This document shows, piece after piece, positions 43,499 to 50,894 of a stretch of 64,000 nucleotides of DNA (position 1 is the stretch's first letter; each line of letters opens with the position of its first letter). This DNA comes from Candidatus Latescibacterota bacterium (lineage in GTDB: Bacteria > JAAXHH01), in contig JAJEAN010000001.1 in the NCBI GenBank assembly GCA_022822725.1, positions 310,001 through 374,000 on the forward strand. Reading direction: 5' to 3'. Position numbers and translations under genes: made by a program. The notes under the pieces are model-generated. The model saw only the letters and a list, made by a program, of their open reading frames with translations, had not been told where the DNA came from and did not search any database.

Positions 43499-44479
43499 TC
43501 AGGTGCGATACTGCTTCCATTCCGGGTTCACGCAGTTCGGCGGGTCCTCCCCGCTGACCATGGCGATCAGGTTGGCCGCAGCCATATTGCCCATCCGAAT
43601 GCGCGTGGCGACCGTCCCGCTGCCGATGTGGGGCAGCATGACGACGTTCTCCAGGTCCGAAAGGCCCGGTTGCAGTTCCGGCTCCCGCTCGAACACGTCG
43701 AGCCCCGCGCCGGCGATAGCGCCTTCGCGCAGTGCCTGGACCAGGGCCTTTTCGTCGACCACGGGTCCGCGGGTCGTATTGATAAGGTATGCCGTGGGTT
43801 TCATCAGGTCCAGCTCCCTGGCGCCGATGAGGTGGGTGGTCTCGGGCGTCAGCGGCACGTGCAGCGATACGAAATCCGATTCGCGGAGCAGGTCGTCCAT
43901 CGGCAGATAACGCGCGCCCAGGCGCTCCATAGCCTCGCTGCGGCTCCGGCTGGTATACACGATGGGCATGGAAAACCCGGCGGCCCGCCGGGCCGTGGCC
44001 GTACCGATGCGTCCCGCGCCGATGATGCCCAGGGTCTTGCCGGTGACGTCGCTGCCCAGCATCAGCAGGGGGCCCCATCCCGCAAAGCGTCCCTGTCGCA
44101 CGAACCGGTCGCCTTCCGCGACCCTGCGGGCCGTGGCGAAAATCAGGGCCCAGGCGATGTCGGCGGTCGTGTCGGTCAGCACGTCCGGCGTGTTCGTCAC
44201 CGGAATGCCGCGCCGCGTGCAGGCGTCCACGTCGACGTTGTTGTACCCGACCGCGTACATGGCTATGCCCTTCAGGCCCGGAGAGATGTCCAGGACCTCG
44301 TCGTCGATGTCTTCGGTCAGCAGGCAGAGCAACCCGTCGCGCCCACGTACCGCCTCGAGGAACTCCCCGCGGGTCATCGCCCGGTCATGGGGATTGACGT
44401 CCACCACACCGCAGGCCGCATCCAGCATCCCGATGGATTCGTCGGGAATGCGACGGGTAACGAGTACGTTAGCGCTCAC
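43499..44479 (-). CDS. D-2-hydroxyacid dehydrogenase (glyoxylate/hydroxypyruvate reductase type)
   Basis: 326 residues. NAD-binding loop LGIIGAGRIGTATARRAAGF; catalytic Arg in INTTRGPVVDEKALVQAL; Glu in AGLDVFEREPELQPGLSDLE; His in NVVMLPHIGSGTVATR. These give the standard R-E-H catalytic set. It interconverts 2-keto and D-2-hydroxy acids with NAD(P)H. It overlaps the end of the MobA-like gene by 11 bases and belongs to a run with the FAH hydrolase. Confidence 0.95.
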   Translation of the reverse strand: MSANVLVTRRIPDESIGMLDAACGVVDVNPHDRAMTRGEFLEAVRGRDGLLCLLTEDIDDEVLDISPGLKGIAMYAVGYNNVDVDACTRRGIPVTNTPDVLTDTTADIAWALIFATARRVAEGDRFVRQGRFAGWGPLLMLGSDVTGKTLGIIGAGRIGTATARRAAGFSMPIVYTSRSRSEAMERLGARYLPMDDLLRESDFVSLHVPLTPETTHLIGARELDLMKPTAYLINTTRGPVVDEKALVQALREGAIAGAGLDVFEREPELQPGLSDLENVVMLPHIGSGTVATRIRMGNMAAANLIAMVSGEDPPNCVNPEWKQYRT

Positions 44480-45080
44480 CGGATTCGGATTCCTCTTTCC
44501 ATCTTCGCAGGGCCTCTTCGTAATCGCGGCGGTAGTCCAGGTCGACCAGGACCGCGTCCGTGTCCACGGGCACGAGGCGAACGCTGTCGGCGTGCCTGTC
44601 GCGTAGCGTCTTCAAACCGTCCGGCAGGGACTCGAACAGGATTTCATCACGGTACGCGGGCGACAGGATCATGGGATGTCCCCGCTTCCCGTCGTGCTCC
44701 GGGAGTACCAAGCCCTCGGGACGCCGCTCATATTCGCCGATCAAACGGTTCACGATCCCGGTCGTGATCAGGGGTTGATCGCCGAGAACGATCATGACGG
44801 CCTGATCGGGTTCGATGTACGCCAGGCCGCAGCGGACCGAGGAGACCATGTCGCCTTCCGGGTCGGGGTTGTACGCGAGGCGGACCGGCAATCCCGAGAT
44901 CCGCTTTACGATGTCCATGGCGCGTTCGCCCAGCACGACGACGACGTCCTTCCCCAGGCGCGAACGCGTCAGCGTCCGGACCACCTGTTCGATCAGCGTG
45001 ACGCCGCCGAAGGGCAGCAGCTGCTTCGGCGTCCCCATGCGCTCGGACCGGCCGGCGGCGAGAACGAGGCCCGTAATCAT
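44469..45080 (-). CDS. MobA-like nucleotidyltransferase (MocA/molybdenum cofactor cytidylyltransferase type)
   Basis: 203 residues. The N terminus TGLVLAAGRSERMGTPKQLL is the NTP-binding loop (LAAGxSxRMGxxK), with GDMVSSVRCGLAYI and VMIVLGDQPLITTGIVNRL carrying the metal Asp, and PEHDGKRGHPMILSPAYRDE. This is the pattern of MocA, which adds CMP to molybdopterin, and of related enzymes. No molybdoenzyme is adjacent. The start overlaps a mini-ORF as ATGA. Confidence 0.88.
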   Translation of the reverse strand: MITGLVLAAGRSERMGTPKQLLPFGGVTLIEQVVRTLTRSRLGKDVVVVLGERAMDIVKRISGLPVRLAYNPDPEGDMVSSVRCGLAYIEPDQAVMIVLGDQPLITTGIVNRLIGEYERRPEGLVLPEHDGKRGHPMILSPAYRDEILFESLPDGLKTLRDRHADSVRLVPVDTDAVLVDLDYRRDYEEALRRWKEESESGER

Positions 45081-45148
45081 CGGTTCGGCGGGACCGTCGC
45101 CCGTGACACGCTCATCGGCGGGACCGTCGCCCGCGGCGCGCTCGTCAT
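45077..45148 (-). CDS. Bridging 23-codon mini-ORF made of a duplicated segment
   Basis: ATG at 45148 overlaps the upstream gene's stop (ATGA), and the mini-ORF's own stop overlaps the MobA-like start (ATGA again). Between them, ATVPP appears twice because the 72 bases are two copies of a roughly 30-base unit, and a third ATGA lies at the internal boundary (45115). The encoded peptide is unlikely to be functional by itself; the frame would carry ribosomes from one gene to the next. Confidence 0.35.
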   Translation of the reverse strand: MTSAPRATVPPMSVSRATVPPNR

Positions 45149-45435
45149 TCGTCCGCGTGCGCCGCGTCTATGAAATACACCTTGTCGCGATCGTACCATT
45201 GCTGGTCCTCTTCCCGGAACCAGGTGTAGACGGTCTTTCCGTCGGGGCTGGCCGTGATGAAACGCTGTCCCATATTTGTGATCGTGGAACCCATGACGAT
45301 GTTCTTGGCCATGGCCGGCCTGGGATTCAGCGGCGTGGACACGCTGGAAAGTTCGTCCTTGAATGCATTCGCCAGCAGGCCAACGGCGATCAGTGTCAGC
45401 ACCACTTTCGTATATCGATCGACTTTGATATCCAT
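45145..45435 (-). CDS. Small membrane-anchored protein of unknown function
   Basis: 96 residues from MDIKVDRYTKVVLTLIAVGL. One N-terminal hydrophobic helix (about residues 8-25), then an extended polar part with FITASPDGKTVYTWFREEDQ and WYDRDKVYFIDAAHADE. The SPDGKTVY stretch resembles one blade of a propeller but is too short for that fold. It starts the minus-strand run that includes the MobA-like, dehydrogenase and FAH genes. A GGAGG site lies eleven bases upstream, a little far. Confidence 0.6.
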   Translation of the reverse strand: MDIKVDRYTKVVLTLIAVGLLANAFKDELSSVSTPLNPRPAMAKNIVMGSTITNMGQRFITASPDGKTVYTWFREEDQQWYDRDKVYFIDAAHADE

Positions 45436-45634
45436 GTGGCTTGGATCCTCCACGCAGGTAGGGTGAACTTAAGCCGAACAGGGCCTCGAATCACGGGCGA
45501 TCCGAGCACCTGTTCATACATTCGTTCCGCCGGGAAGATGTCGTACCTCGGGACGGTTTTTCTTCCGCGATTTTCGAATGCAGAATCGGGGTGAATCTAT
45601 CTCTTTCCGCCGGTCCAAGTCAATCAAAAAATGC

Positions 45635-45663
45635 TTGACGCCGACCACGTGGAAGTGTATGCT
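45635..45663 (+). promoter_or_regulatory. Promoter upstream of the acyltransferase/nitrile hydratase genes
   Basis: TTGACG (45635-45640) and TATGCT (45658-45663) are exactly 17 bases apart. The start would be near 45670, about 97 bases before the acyltransferase ATG. Confidence 0.55.
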
Positions 45664-45766
45664 CTACGCACTTTTAACCTCATTGTAAGTCGGTTGCATA
45701 CATAGGGTTTAGCAAGACGTATACCGAACTGTACTGTGCATTGCAAAGCACCCCGGGGAGCCCTTA

Positions 45767-47230
45767 ATGGCCACTGAAATCATCATGCCCGTTCTCGGCA
45801 TGACCATGGAATCCGGAATCATCGTGGAGTGGATGAAACAGGAAGGCGATGCCGTCACGGAGGGCGAGGTGCTCTTCAACGTCGAAACGGACAAGAGCGT
45901 GATGGAAGTGGAGGCCAAGGCTTCCGGCACGCTGCTCAGGATTCTGCACGGCCCGGGCGACGACGTGCCCATTCAGCAGGTCATCGGTTACATCGGCGAA
46001 GCGGGTGAGGTCATTGCCGAAACGGACGACCCCGGCGACGGCGACGGGGCGACGGAAGGCATAGCGGACGTCACAGCGGACAGCACCGCGGCCGTCACAA
46101 CCGACGGCGCAACGGACGGCACCGCGGCCGCCACAACCGGTGGGGCGGCGGAGGGCACCCCAGGTGGCCAGGATGGCGCGACGGTAGCTAGCGCAGCGGA
46201 CGGCACCGCGGGTGGCCTGGATGTCTCGGCGGCAGCTAGCGCAGCGGACGGCACCGCGGGTGGTCAGAATGTCCCGGCGGCAGCGGACGCCGGAACGCCA
46301 GGACAACCAGGCCGCGTGAAGATTTCTCCGAAGGCGCGGCGGCACGCCCGCGACCTGGGCATCGCCGTCGAGCACATCGCGGGTACGGGTCCCGGCGGAC
46401 GGATCGTATACTCCGACGTGGAGGCCTTCGCCGCGCAGACCGCCGCAGCGGCAACCGCGCCGGCTCCCGCGGTGACCCCGGCTCCCGCGGTGACCCCGGC
46501 TGCAGCCGGTCCGGGTTCGAAACGCGTCCAGCGCCGCGCCCCCTTGAGCGGACTGCGCAAGGTCGCCGCCACGAGGCTGGCCGAAAGCGCGTCGACCATT
46601 CCCCACTTCTACCTCACCATGGACGTGGACATGACCCGCCTCACCGGGCTTCGGGAACAGCTGATCGCCTATGGTGAGAAGCGCGGCCTGGCCAGGGTTT
46701 CCGTGAACGACCTGATCATCAAGGCCGCCGGCATCGCCCTGCGGGCCTTCCCGGCCGTGAACGCATCGCTCGAAGGCGGGGAGATCGTGGAATACGCCGA
46801 CGTGAACGTGGGCTTCGCCGTCGCCCTCGACGACGGACTGGTCGTGCCCGTGGTGGCATCCGCCGATCAGAAATCGGTCTTCGACATCGCCGCGGAGACC
46901 CGGTCCCTGGGCGAGAAGGCCCGCGGAAGGGGGCTGGGCCCCGAAGACTACGGTTTCGGCACCTTCACCATCTCCAATCTCGGCATGTTCGGCGTGGACC
47001 AGTTCACCGCCATCATCAACCCGCCGGAAGCGGCCATTCTCGCCGTGGGACGGGTCAAGGACGCCCCCGTCGTGGTGGACGGCAAGGTCGAAATCAAGGA
47101 CATGATGTCGATCACCCTTTCCTCCGACCACCGGCTCATCGACGGCGCGGTCGCCGGCCAATTCCTTGCCCACCTCAGAGAAATCCTCGAGCAGCCGCTC
47201 GAACTGCTGATCGGTCAGGACGGCGCGTAA
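45767..47230 (+). CDS. Dihydrolipoyl acyltransferase (E2 of a 2-oxoacid dehydrogenase complex)
   Basis: 487 residues. Residues 1-80 are a lipoyl domain with Lys43 in [14 protein letters not shown] long Ala/Gly/Thr/Asp-rich linker of about 95 residues follows, with repeated [11 protein letters not shown] units. A subunit-binding domain lies at about 185-225 ([20 protein letters not shown]). The catalytic domain from about 255 contains [20 protein letters not shown] and the active-site [13 protein letters not shown] with His near residue 455. It transfers an acyl group from lipoyl-Lys to CoA. E1 and E3 genes are not adjacent. GGGGAG lies six bases upstream. The nitrile hydratase genes follow 37 bases later. 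Confidence 0.93.
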   Translation: MATEIIMPVLGMTMESGIIVEWMKQEGDAVTEGEVLFNVETDKSVMEVEAKASGTLLRILHGPGDDVPIQQVIGYIGEAGEVIAETDDPGDGDGATEGIADVTADSTAAVTTDGATDGTAAATTGGAAEGTPGGQDGATVASAADGTAGGLDVSAAASAADGTAGGQNVPAAADAGTPGQPGRVKISPKARRHARDLGIAVEHIAGTGPGGRIVYSDVEAFAAQTAAAATAPAPAVTPAPAVTPAAAGPGSKRVQRRAPLSGLRKVAATRLAESASTIPHFYLTMDVDMTRLTGLREQLIAYGEKRGLARVSVNDLIIKAAGIALRAFPAVNASLEGGEIVEYADVNVGFAVALDDGLVVPVVASADQKSVFDIAAETRSLGEKARGRGLGPEDYGFGTFTISNLGMFGVDQFTAIINPPEAAILAVGRVKDAPVVVDGKVEIKDMMSITLSSDHRLIDGAVAGQFLAHLREILEQPLELLIGQDGA

Positions 47231-47267
47231 ACCCCTCCCGCGGCGAGCAATAGCACAGAAGTACCAC

Positions 47268-47903
47268 ATGGCCAACGATCATCGGCACGATCAAGACCGT
47301 ACGGACCCGCCCCCGGATATCGAATTGCGCGTGAAAGCGCTCGAATCGCTGCTCGTGGAGAAAGGCCTCGTTGATCCGGAAGCACTGGAAACACTCATCG
47401 ACCTGTACCGGGACAAAATCGGTCCGGCGAACGGGAAGCGCGTCGTGGCGCACGCATGGGCGGATGAAGCGTTCAGGCGCTGGTTGCTCGAAGATCCCAA
47501 TGCCGCAATCGCGTCGATGGGCCACACGGGGGCGCAGGGCGAGCAGATGCGTGTCGTGGAGAACACGGACGACGTGCACAACCTCGTAGTCTGCACCCTC
47601 TGCTCCTGCTACCCGTGGCCGCTCCTCGGCCTGCCGCCCGTCTGGTACAAGTCCGCGCCGTACAGAGCGCAGGCCGTCGTAGATCCGCGCGGCGTTATGA
47701 GACAGTTCGGCACGGAAGTTGCCGAACGGAAAGAGGTGCGCGTGTGGGATTCCACGTCCGAGATGCGCTACCTTGTGTTGCCGCAGCGTCCCGATGGCAC
47801 GGAGGGATGGAGCGAGGAGGAGCTCATGGAACTCGTGACGCGCAACGCCATGATCGGGGTCGAGGAGGCGCGGCATCCGGCGGCGGAGGACCGCGGAGCA
47901 TGA
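47268..47903 (+). CDS. nthA: Nitrile hydratase alpha subunit, cobalt type
   Basis: 211 residues. The metal motif is [10 protein letters not shown] with C109, C112 and C114; Thr after the first Cys marks the cobalt type. The rest is typical: [75 protein letters not shown]. The heterodimer with the beta subunit hydrates nitriles to amides; two of the cysteines are oxidised after metal insertion. The last 17 codons are repeated as a 50-base tandem copy directly after the gene. Beta and accessory genes follow. Confidence 0.97.
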   Translation: MANDHRHDQDRTDPPPDIELRVKALESLLVEKGLVDPEALETLIDLYRDKIGPANGKRVVAHAWADEAFRRWLLEDPNAAIASMGHTGAQGEQMRVVENTDDVHNLVVCTLCSCYPWPLLGLPPVWYKSAPYRAQAVVDPRGVMRQFGTEVAERKEVRVWDSTSEMRYLVLPQRPDGTEGWSEEELMELVTRNAMIGVEEARHPAAEDRGA

Positions 47904-47949
47904 TCGGAGTCGAGGAGGCGAGGCATCCGGCAGTGGAGGGTCGTAAAAC
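47850..47949 (+). repeat. 50-bp tandem duplication of the nthA gene end
   Basis: The block beginning atgatcggggtcgaggagg at 47850 is repeated at 47900 with a few changes. ATGA stands at 47850, 47900 and 47950, exactly 50 bases apart. Since 50 is not a multiple of three, the second copy is read in a new frame. Confidence 0.9.
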
Positions 47950-47953
47950 ATGA
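47900..47953 (+). CDS. 17-codon mini-ORF bridging nthA and nthB
   Basis: It encodes [17 protein letters not shown], a copy of the nthA C terminus. It starts on the nthA stop (ATGA) and ends on the nthB start (ATGA), so it keeps the two subunit genes coupled although the duplication would otherwise have separated them by 46 bases. The peptide itself probably has no role. Confidence 0.35.
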   Translation: MIGVEEARHPAVEGRKT

Positions 47954-48621
47954 GCGGTGTACACGATCTGGGCGGGATGCGGGGGTTCGGGCCGGTACGG
48001 CATGAGCCGGAGACCGAGGAACCGGTCTTCCACGAAAAATGGGAGGGCCGGGTGTTCGGAATCGTCGAGCTCATCGGGCTTCTGGGACAGTGGTCCATCG
48101 ACAAGTCGCGCTACAGCAGAGAACAGTTACCTCCCGCCGACTACCTCGCCAACTCCTACTATGAGAAGTGGTATGCGGGGATACGTAATCTACTGGTCGA
48201 GTCCGGCCTCGTTACGGCAGAGGAACTGCAGACGGGCAGGACGTCGACCCTCGTACCGGAACAAATCTTGGAAAAGGTTGCGCATGTCGAACAGGTGCGT
48301 GCGGCACCTTTCAAACCGTCGAACTACGTCCGGCCCGCATCCTCAACGCCCCGGTTCTCGCCGGGCGACCGCGTGCGCGCAATCAACCGCTATCCGGACG
48401 GGCACACCCGGGTCCCGGCCTACGTCCGAGGCCACACGGGGACCGTGCGCGAGCACTACGGATCGCAGGTGTACCCGGACCTGAGCGCCCAAGGCGTGGA
48501 CGAGGGAAGGCACCTCTACAACGTACGCTTCGAGGGGCGTGACCTGTGGGGGAAATCAGCCAACGTGAACAGCGCCGTACACGTCGACCTCTGGGAAACC
48601 TACCTGGAGCCCGCACCGTGA
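47950..48621 (+). CDS. nthB: Nitrile hydratase beta subunit
   Basis: 223 residues. [20 protein letters not shown] is the universal beta start (HDxGGMxGFGxV). FHEKWEGRVFGIVELIGLLG, NSYYEKWYAGIRNLLVESGL, FSPGDRVRAINRYPDGHTRV and PAYVRGHTGTVREHYGSQVY, LYNVRFEGRDLWG complete the family pattern. It packs on the alpha subunit to form the substrate channel. Its last bases and stop are duplicated (23-bp unit), creating an eight-codon bridge to the accessory gene. Confidence 0.97.
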   Translation: MSGVHDLGGMRGFGPVRHEPETEEPVFHEKWEGRVFGIVELIGLLGQWSIDKSRYSREQLPPADYLANSYYEKWYAGIRNLLVESGLVTAEELQTGRTSTLVPEQILEKVAHVEQVRAAPFKPSNYVRPASSTPRFSPGDRVRAINRYPDGHTRVPAYVRGHTGTVREHYGSQVYPDLSAQGVDEGRHLYNVRFEGRDLWGKSANVNSAVHVDLWETYLEPAP

Positions 48622-48647
48622 CTGACCTGGAACCCGCACCGTGACTG
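48602..48647 (+). repeat. 23-bp tandem duplication of the nthB gene end
   Basis: The unit acctggagcccgcaccgtga occurs at 48602 and again, with one change, at 48625. Each copy ends in GTGA, so a mini-ORF of eight codons (48618-48644, MTDLEPAP) links the nthB stop to the GTG start of the accessory gene. Confidence 0.85.
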
Positions 48648-49153
48648 ACCCGCGACAGCACAGTGGAACGAAGGCAGACCCTCAGTTGCCTGTAAGAGCG
48701 AAGGCAGACCTGCAACTGTCCGGCGGAGCGAATGGGCCGGGTGATGTCCCGCCGGGCGACATCCCGCCGGGGGACGATGGCGCGCTGGGGGACACCTCCC
48801 TGGGCGACATCCCGCTGGGGGACGACGGAGCGCCGGTGTTTGCCGCGCCATGGGAGGCGTCGGCGTTCGCGCTCGCGGTGCGTCTATCCGGCGAAGGTCA
48901 CTTCACGTGGAGCGAGTGGGCCGCCACGCTGAGCGAGGAGATACGCGCGGCGCAGCGGGAGGGCGACCCGGACCGTGGCGATACGTATTACCGGCACTGG
49001 CTCCGGGCCCTGGAGCGCCTCTGCAGACAGCGCGGGCTCGTGTCGCGGGAGGAGGCGACCGGCCGCAAGGATGCGTGGCGAAGGGCGTATCTCGACACGC
49101 CGCACGGTAAGCCGGTCGAGTTAGTGCCACATCACAATCATAATACCCCGTAA
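48641..49153 (+). CDS. Nitrile hydratase accessory (activator) protein
   Basis: 170 residues from GTG at 48641, overlapping the bridge ORF stop. Residues 66-165 match nitrile hydratase activators: PVFAAPWEASAFALAVRLSG, FTWSEWAATLSEEIRAAQ, YYRHWLRALERLCRQRGL and REEATGRKDAWRRAYLDTPH. These proteins help load cobalt into the alpha subunit. The N-terminal 65 residues are an unusual extension with Lys/Ala/Asp repeats and PPGD/PLGDD units (VPPGDIPPGDDGALGD), apparently from local duplication. If the extension is not translated, an internal start would be needed, but none with a good site is seen. Confidence 0.88.
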   Translation: MTDPRQHSGTKADPQLPVRAKADLQLSGGANGPGDVPPGDIPPGDDGALGDTSLGDIPLGDDGAPVFAAPWEASAFALAVRLSGEGHFTWSEWAATLSEEIRAAQREGDPDRGDTYYRHWLRALERLCRQRGLVSREEATGRKDAWRRAYLDTPHGKPVELVPHHNHNTP

Positions 49154-49391
49154 GAGCCATTCATGCGCCGCTGAACGCGGATTCTGCCAGAACCAGTGAT
49201 CCATCGCGATCCGGCGACCCCTTACAGGTCCGGTGACCCTTCCCGATCTGACGACTCTCCAGGTCAGGCAATCCATCCGGCGCAGGCAGATCTTCCATGG
49301 CAGGCGAAGTTCAGTTACGAGGTTTGGTGAGACGACGCACACTAATCCATTAAGTGGAATGCTCATTCAACCTCAATGAAAGGACCTGACC

Positions 49392-49649
49392 ATGGAAACC
49401 ATCGGCATTTTCATACAGGGAACCACGGCCGTAGGCGTACTCGTCCTGGCTATCCTGACATTCATGGGTCGTTCGACGAATGTGCTGCGGGAGGACATTG
49501 CCTCCTTGCGAGGCGATGTTAAGGAATTGCGAACTGAGATGAACGTAAAGTTCTCGGAAGTTTGGACCGAGATACACAATATGAATACCCGCCTGGGTCG
49601 GGTCGAAGGACATCTTCGAATTTCCGACGACCATCAGGTCGACCGCTGA
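49392..49649 (+). CDS. Small membrane-anchored coiled-coil protein
   Basis: 85 residues; AAAGGA lies seven bases before the ATG. Residues 5-25 (GIFIQGTTAVGVLVLAILTF) form one TM helix; 30-75 are a coiled coil (LREDIASLRGDVKELRTEMN, VWTEIHNMNTRLGRVEGHL). Small proteins of this build are common near transporters and toxin genes, but no role can be assigned. It is followed by a Gfo oxidoreductase 21 bases on. Confidence 0.6.
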   Translation: METIGIFIQGTTAVGVLVLAILTFMGRSTNVLREDIASLRGDVKELRTEMNVKFSEVWTEIHNMNTRLGRVEGHLRISDDHQVDR

Positions 49650-49670
49650 TCTCGTAATTGGAGAACCCCG

Positions 49671-50753
49671 TTGCCGGATTCCGGAGGCGAAGCCTTTCTA
49701 ACCGTGCGAGACACCGCACCGGAGCAAACCTATCGCGGTGCTGTGGTCGGCTGCGGAAGGATGGGCAGCACCATCGACGACGAGCACGTCGGTCAGCCCC
49801 ATTATCCCTGGCCGTGGGCGCACGCGCCCGCCATGATCGAAGCCCGGGGGATCGATCTCGTCGCCGCCGCGGACGAAGACCCGGCCAAACTGGAGGATTT
49901 CAAGCGACGCTGGGGCGTTTCAGCCCTGTACACCGACTACCGGGAGATGGTTGAAAAGGAAGAGATCGACGTGGTCTGCCTGACCACCCGGCCCGAACCG
50001 CGCGCGGAAATCACGGCGGGATTGGCCGAACTGGGCGTAAAGGCCATTTTCGCCACCAAGCCGATGTGCCGCACGCTGGCCGAAGCAGACGCCATGATCG
50101 ATGCCTGCGCCCGGCACGGCGTCATCCTCGCCATGGCCTGCCATCTCAACTGGTACGGCTATTATACAACAGCGCGCCGACTCATAGCTGAAGGAGCCAT
50201 CGGTCCCCTGAAGACCATGGTCTGTCACAGCCCGTCGACGCTGTCCAACATCCAGAGCCACACCCTGTCCTTATTGCGGCTCTTTGCCGGAGCGCCGGCA
50301 CGGTGGGTAGTCGGTCTGATCGACACGGACGAACAGGCCGCTTCCGATGCCGATATTCCCGGAACCGGGATCGTCGTATACGAAAACGGGATCCGGACCA
50401 TACTCAACTCCCGATCCGAGTCGCATATCTACTCCTGGTCCCTCGAGTTCATCGGCGAAACCGGCCGTATCGTCTCCCGGCATTCCCATGCACAGTTCGA
50501 ACTCTGGACCCCGAATCCCGTAACCGGCGCACCCACCCAGACACACCTGCCCGGGCCGTGGCATCCCCGAAGCTCCATGGTCGATGCGATTGAAGGCGTA
50601 TGCCGTTCTATAGAACTGGGAAGGGAAGAAACCTGCCCGGGCGAGTTCGGCCGCGAAACCCTTGAGATCGCCATCGCCATCCGGGAATCCCACCGCCGGG
50701 GAAACGTGCGGGTCGACCTGCCGCTTGAGGATCGTGGTTTGAGGATGGGGTAG
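49671..50753 (+). CDS. Gfo/Idh/MocA family oxidoreductase (second copy)
   Basis: 360 residues from a TTG with GGAG seven bases upstream. The Rossmann loop is GAVVGCGRMGSTIDDEH, the acidic residue lies in AAADEDPAKLEDF, and the EKP-type motif reads IFATKPMCRTLAEADAM, so the Glu is Thr here while the Lys is kept. CHLNWYGYYTTARRLI covers the active-site region. Function: NAD(P)-dependent sugar or polyol redox enzyme, substrate unknown. It is the last high-GC gene before the defence-type island. Confidence 0.88.
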   Translation: MPDSGGEAFLTVRDTAPEQTYRGAVVGCGRMGSTIDDEHVGQPHYPWPWAHAPAMIEARGIDLVAAADEDPAKLEDFKRRWGVSALYTDYREMVEKEEIDVVCLTTRPEPRAEITAGLAELGVKAIFATKPMCRTLAEADAMIDACARHGVILAMACHLNWYGYYTTARRLIAEGAIGPLKTMVCHSPSTLSNIQSHTLSLLRLFAGAPARWVVGLIDTDEQAASDADIPGTGIVVYENGIRTILNSRSESHIYSWSLEFIGETGRIVSRHSHAQFELWTPNPVTGAPTQTHLPGPWHPRSSMVDAIEGVCRSIELGREETCPGEFGRETLEIAIAIRESHRRGNVRVDLPLEDRGLRMG

Positions 50754-50894
50754 CTGTCTAAGCTTATCATCCTTTGTCGTACCGCTTTTAAACCCTGACG
50801 AAACCGAGTAACAAAAGGTCGCGGCTTCTGTGAACAAGGCAACGCAACTCTTTGGATTAACCCGCGAGGAGATAACGATCAAAGAAGAGTAGAT
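50754..50894. other. Left boundary of the lower-GC island; 20-codon ORF inside
   Basis: Base composition falls here. A frame 50830-50892 (GTG start, MNKATQLFGLTREEITIKEE) ends two bases before the next ATG. It has no clear ribosome-binding site and may be the tail of a lost gene. Confidence 0.3.

Noticed and set aside
47615-47953. Alternative-frame ORF overlapping nthA
   Set aside because: It is the shadow of nthA in another frame; only its last 17 codons, from the ATGA at 47900, matter as the bridging mini-ORF.
49121-49366. Minus-strand frame of 81 residues between the nitrile hydratase accessory gene and the small coiled-coil gene
   Set aside because: The end (MDHWFWQNPRSAAHEWLL) looks slightly protein-like, but there is no ribosome-binding site, it overlaps the accessory gene end, and no family is recognisable.
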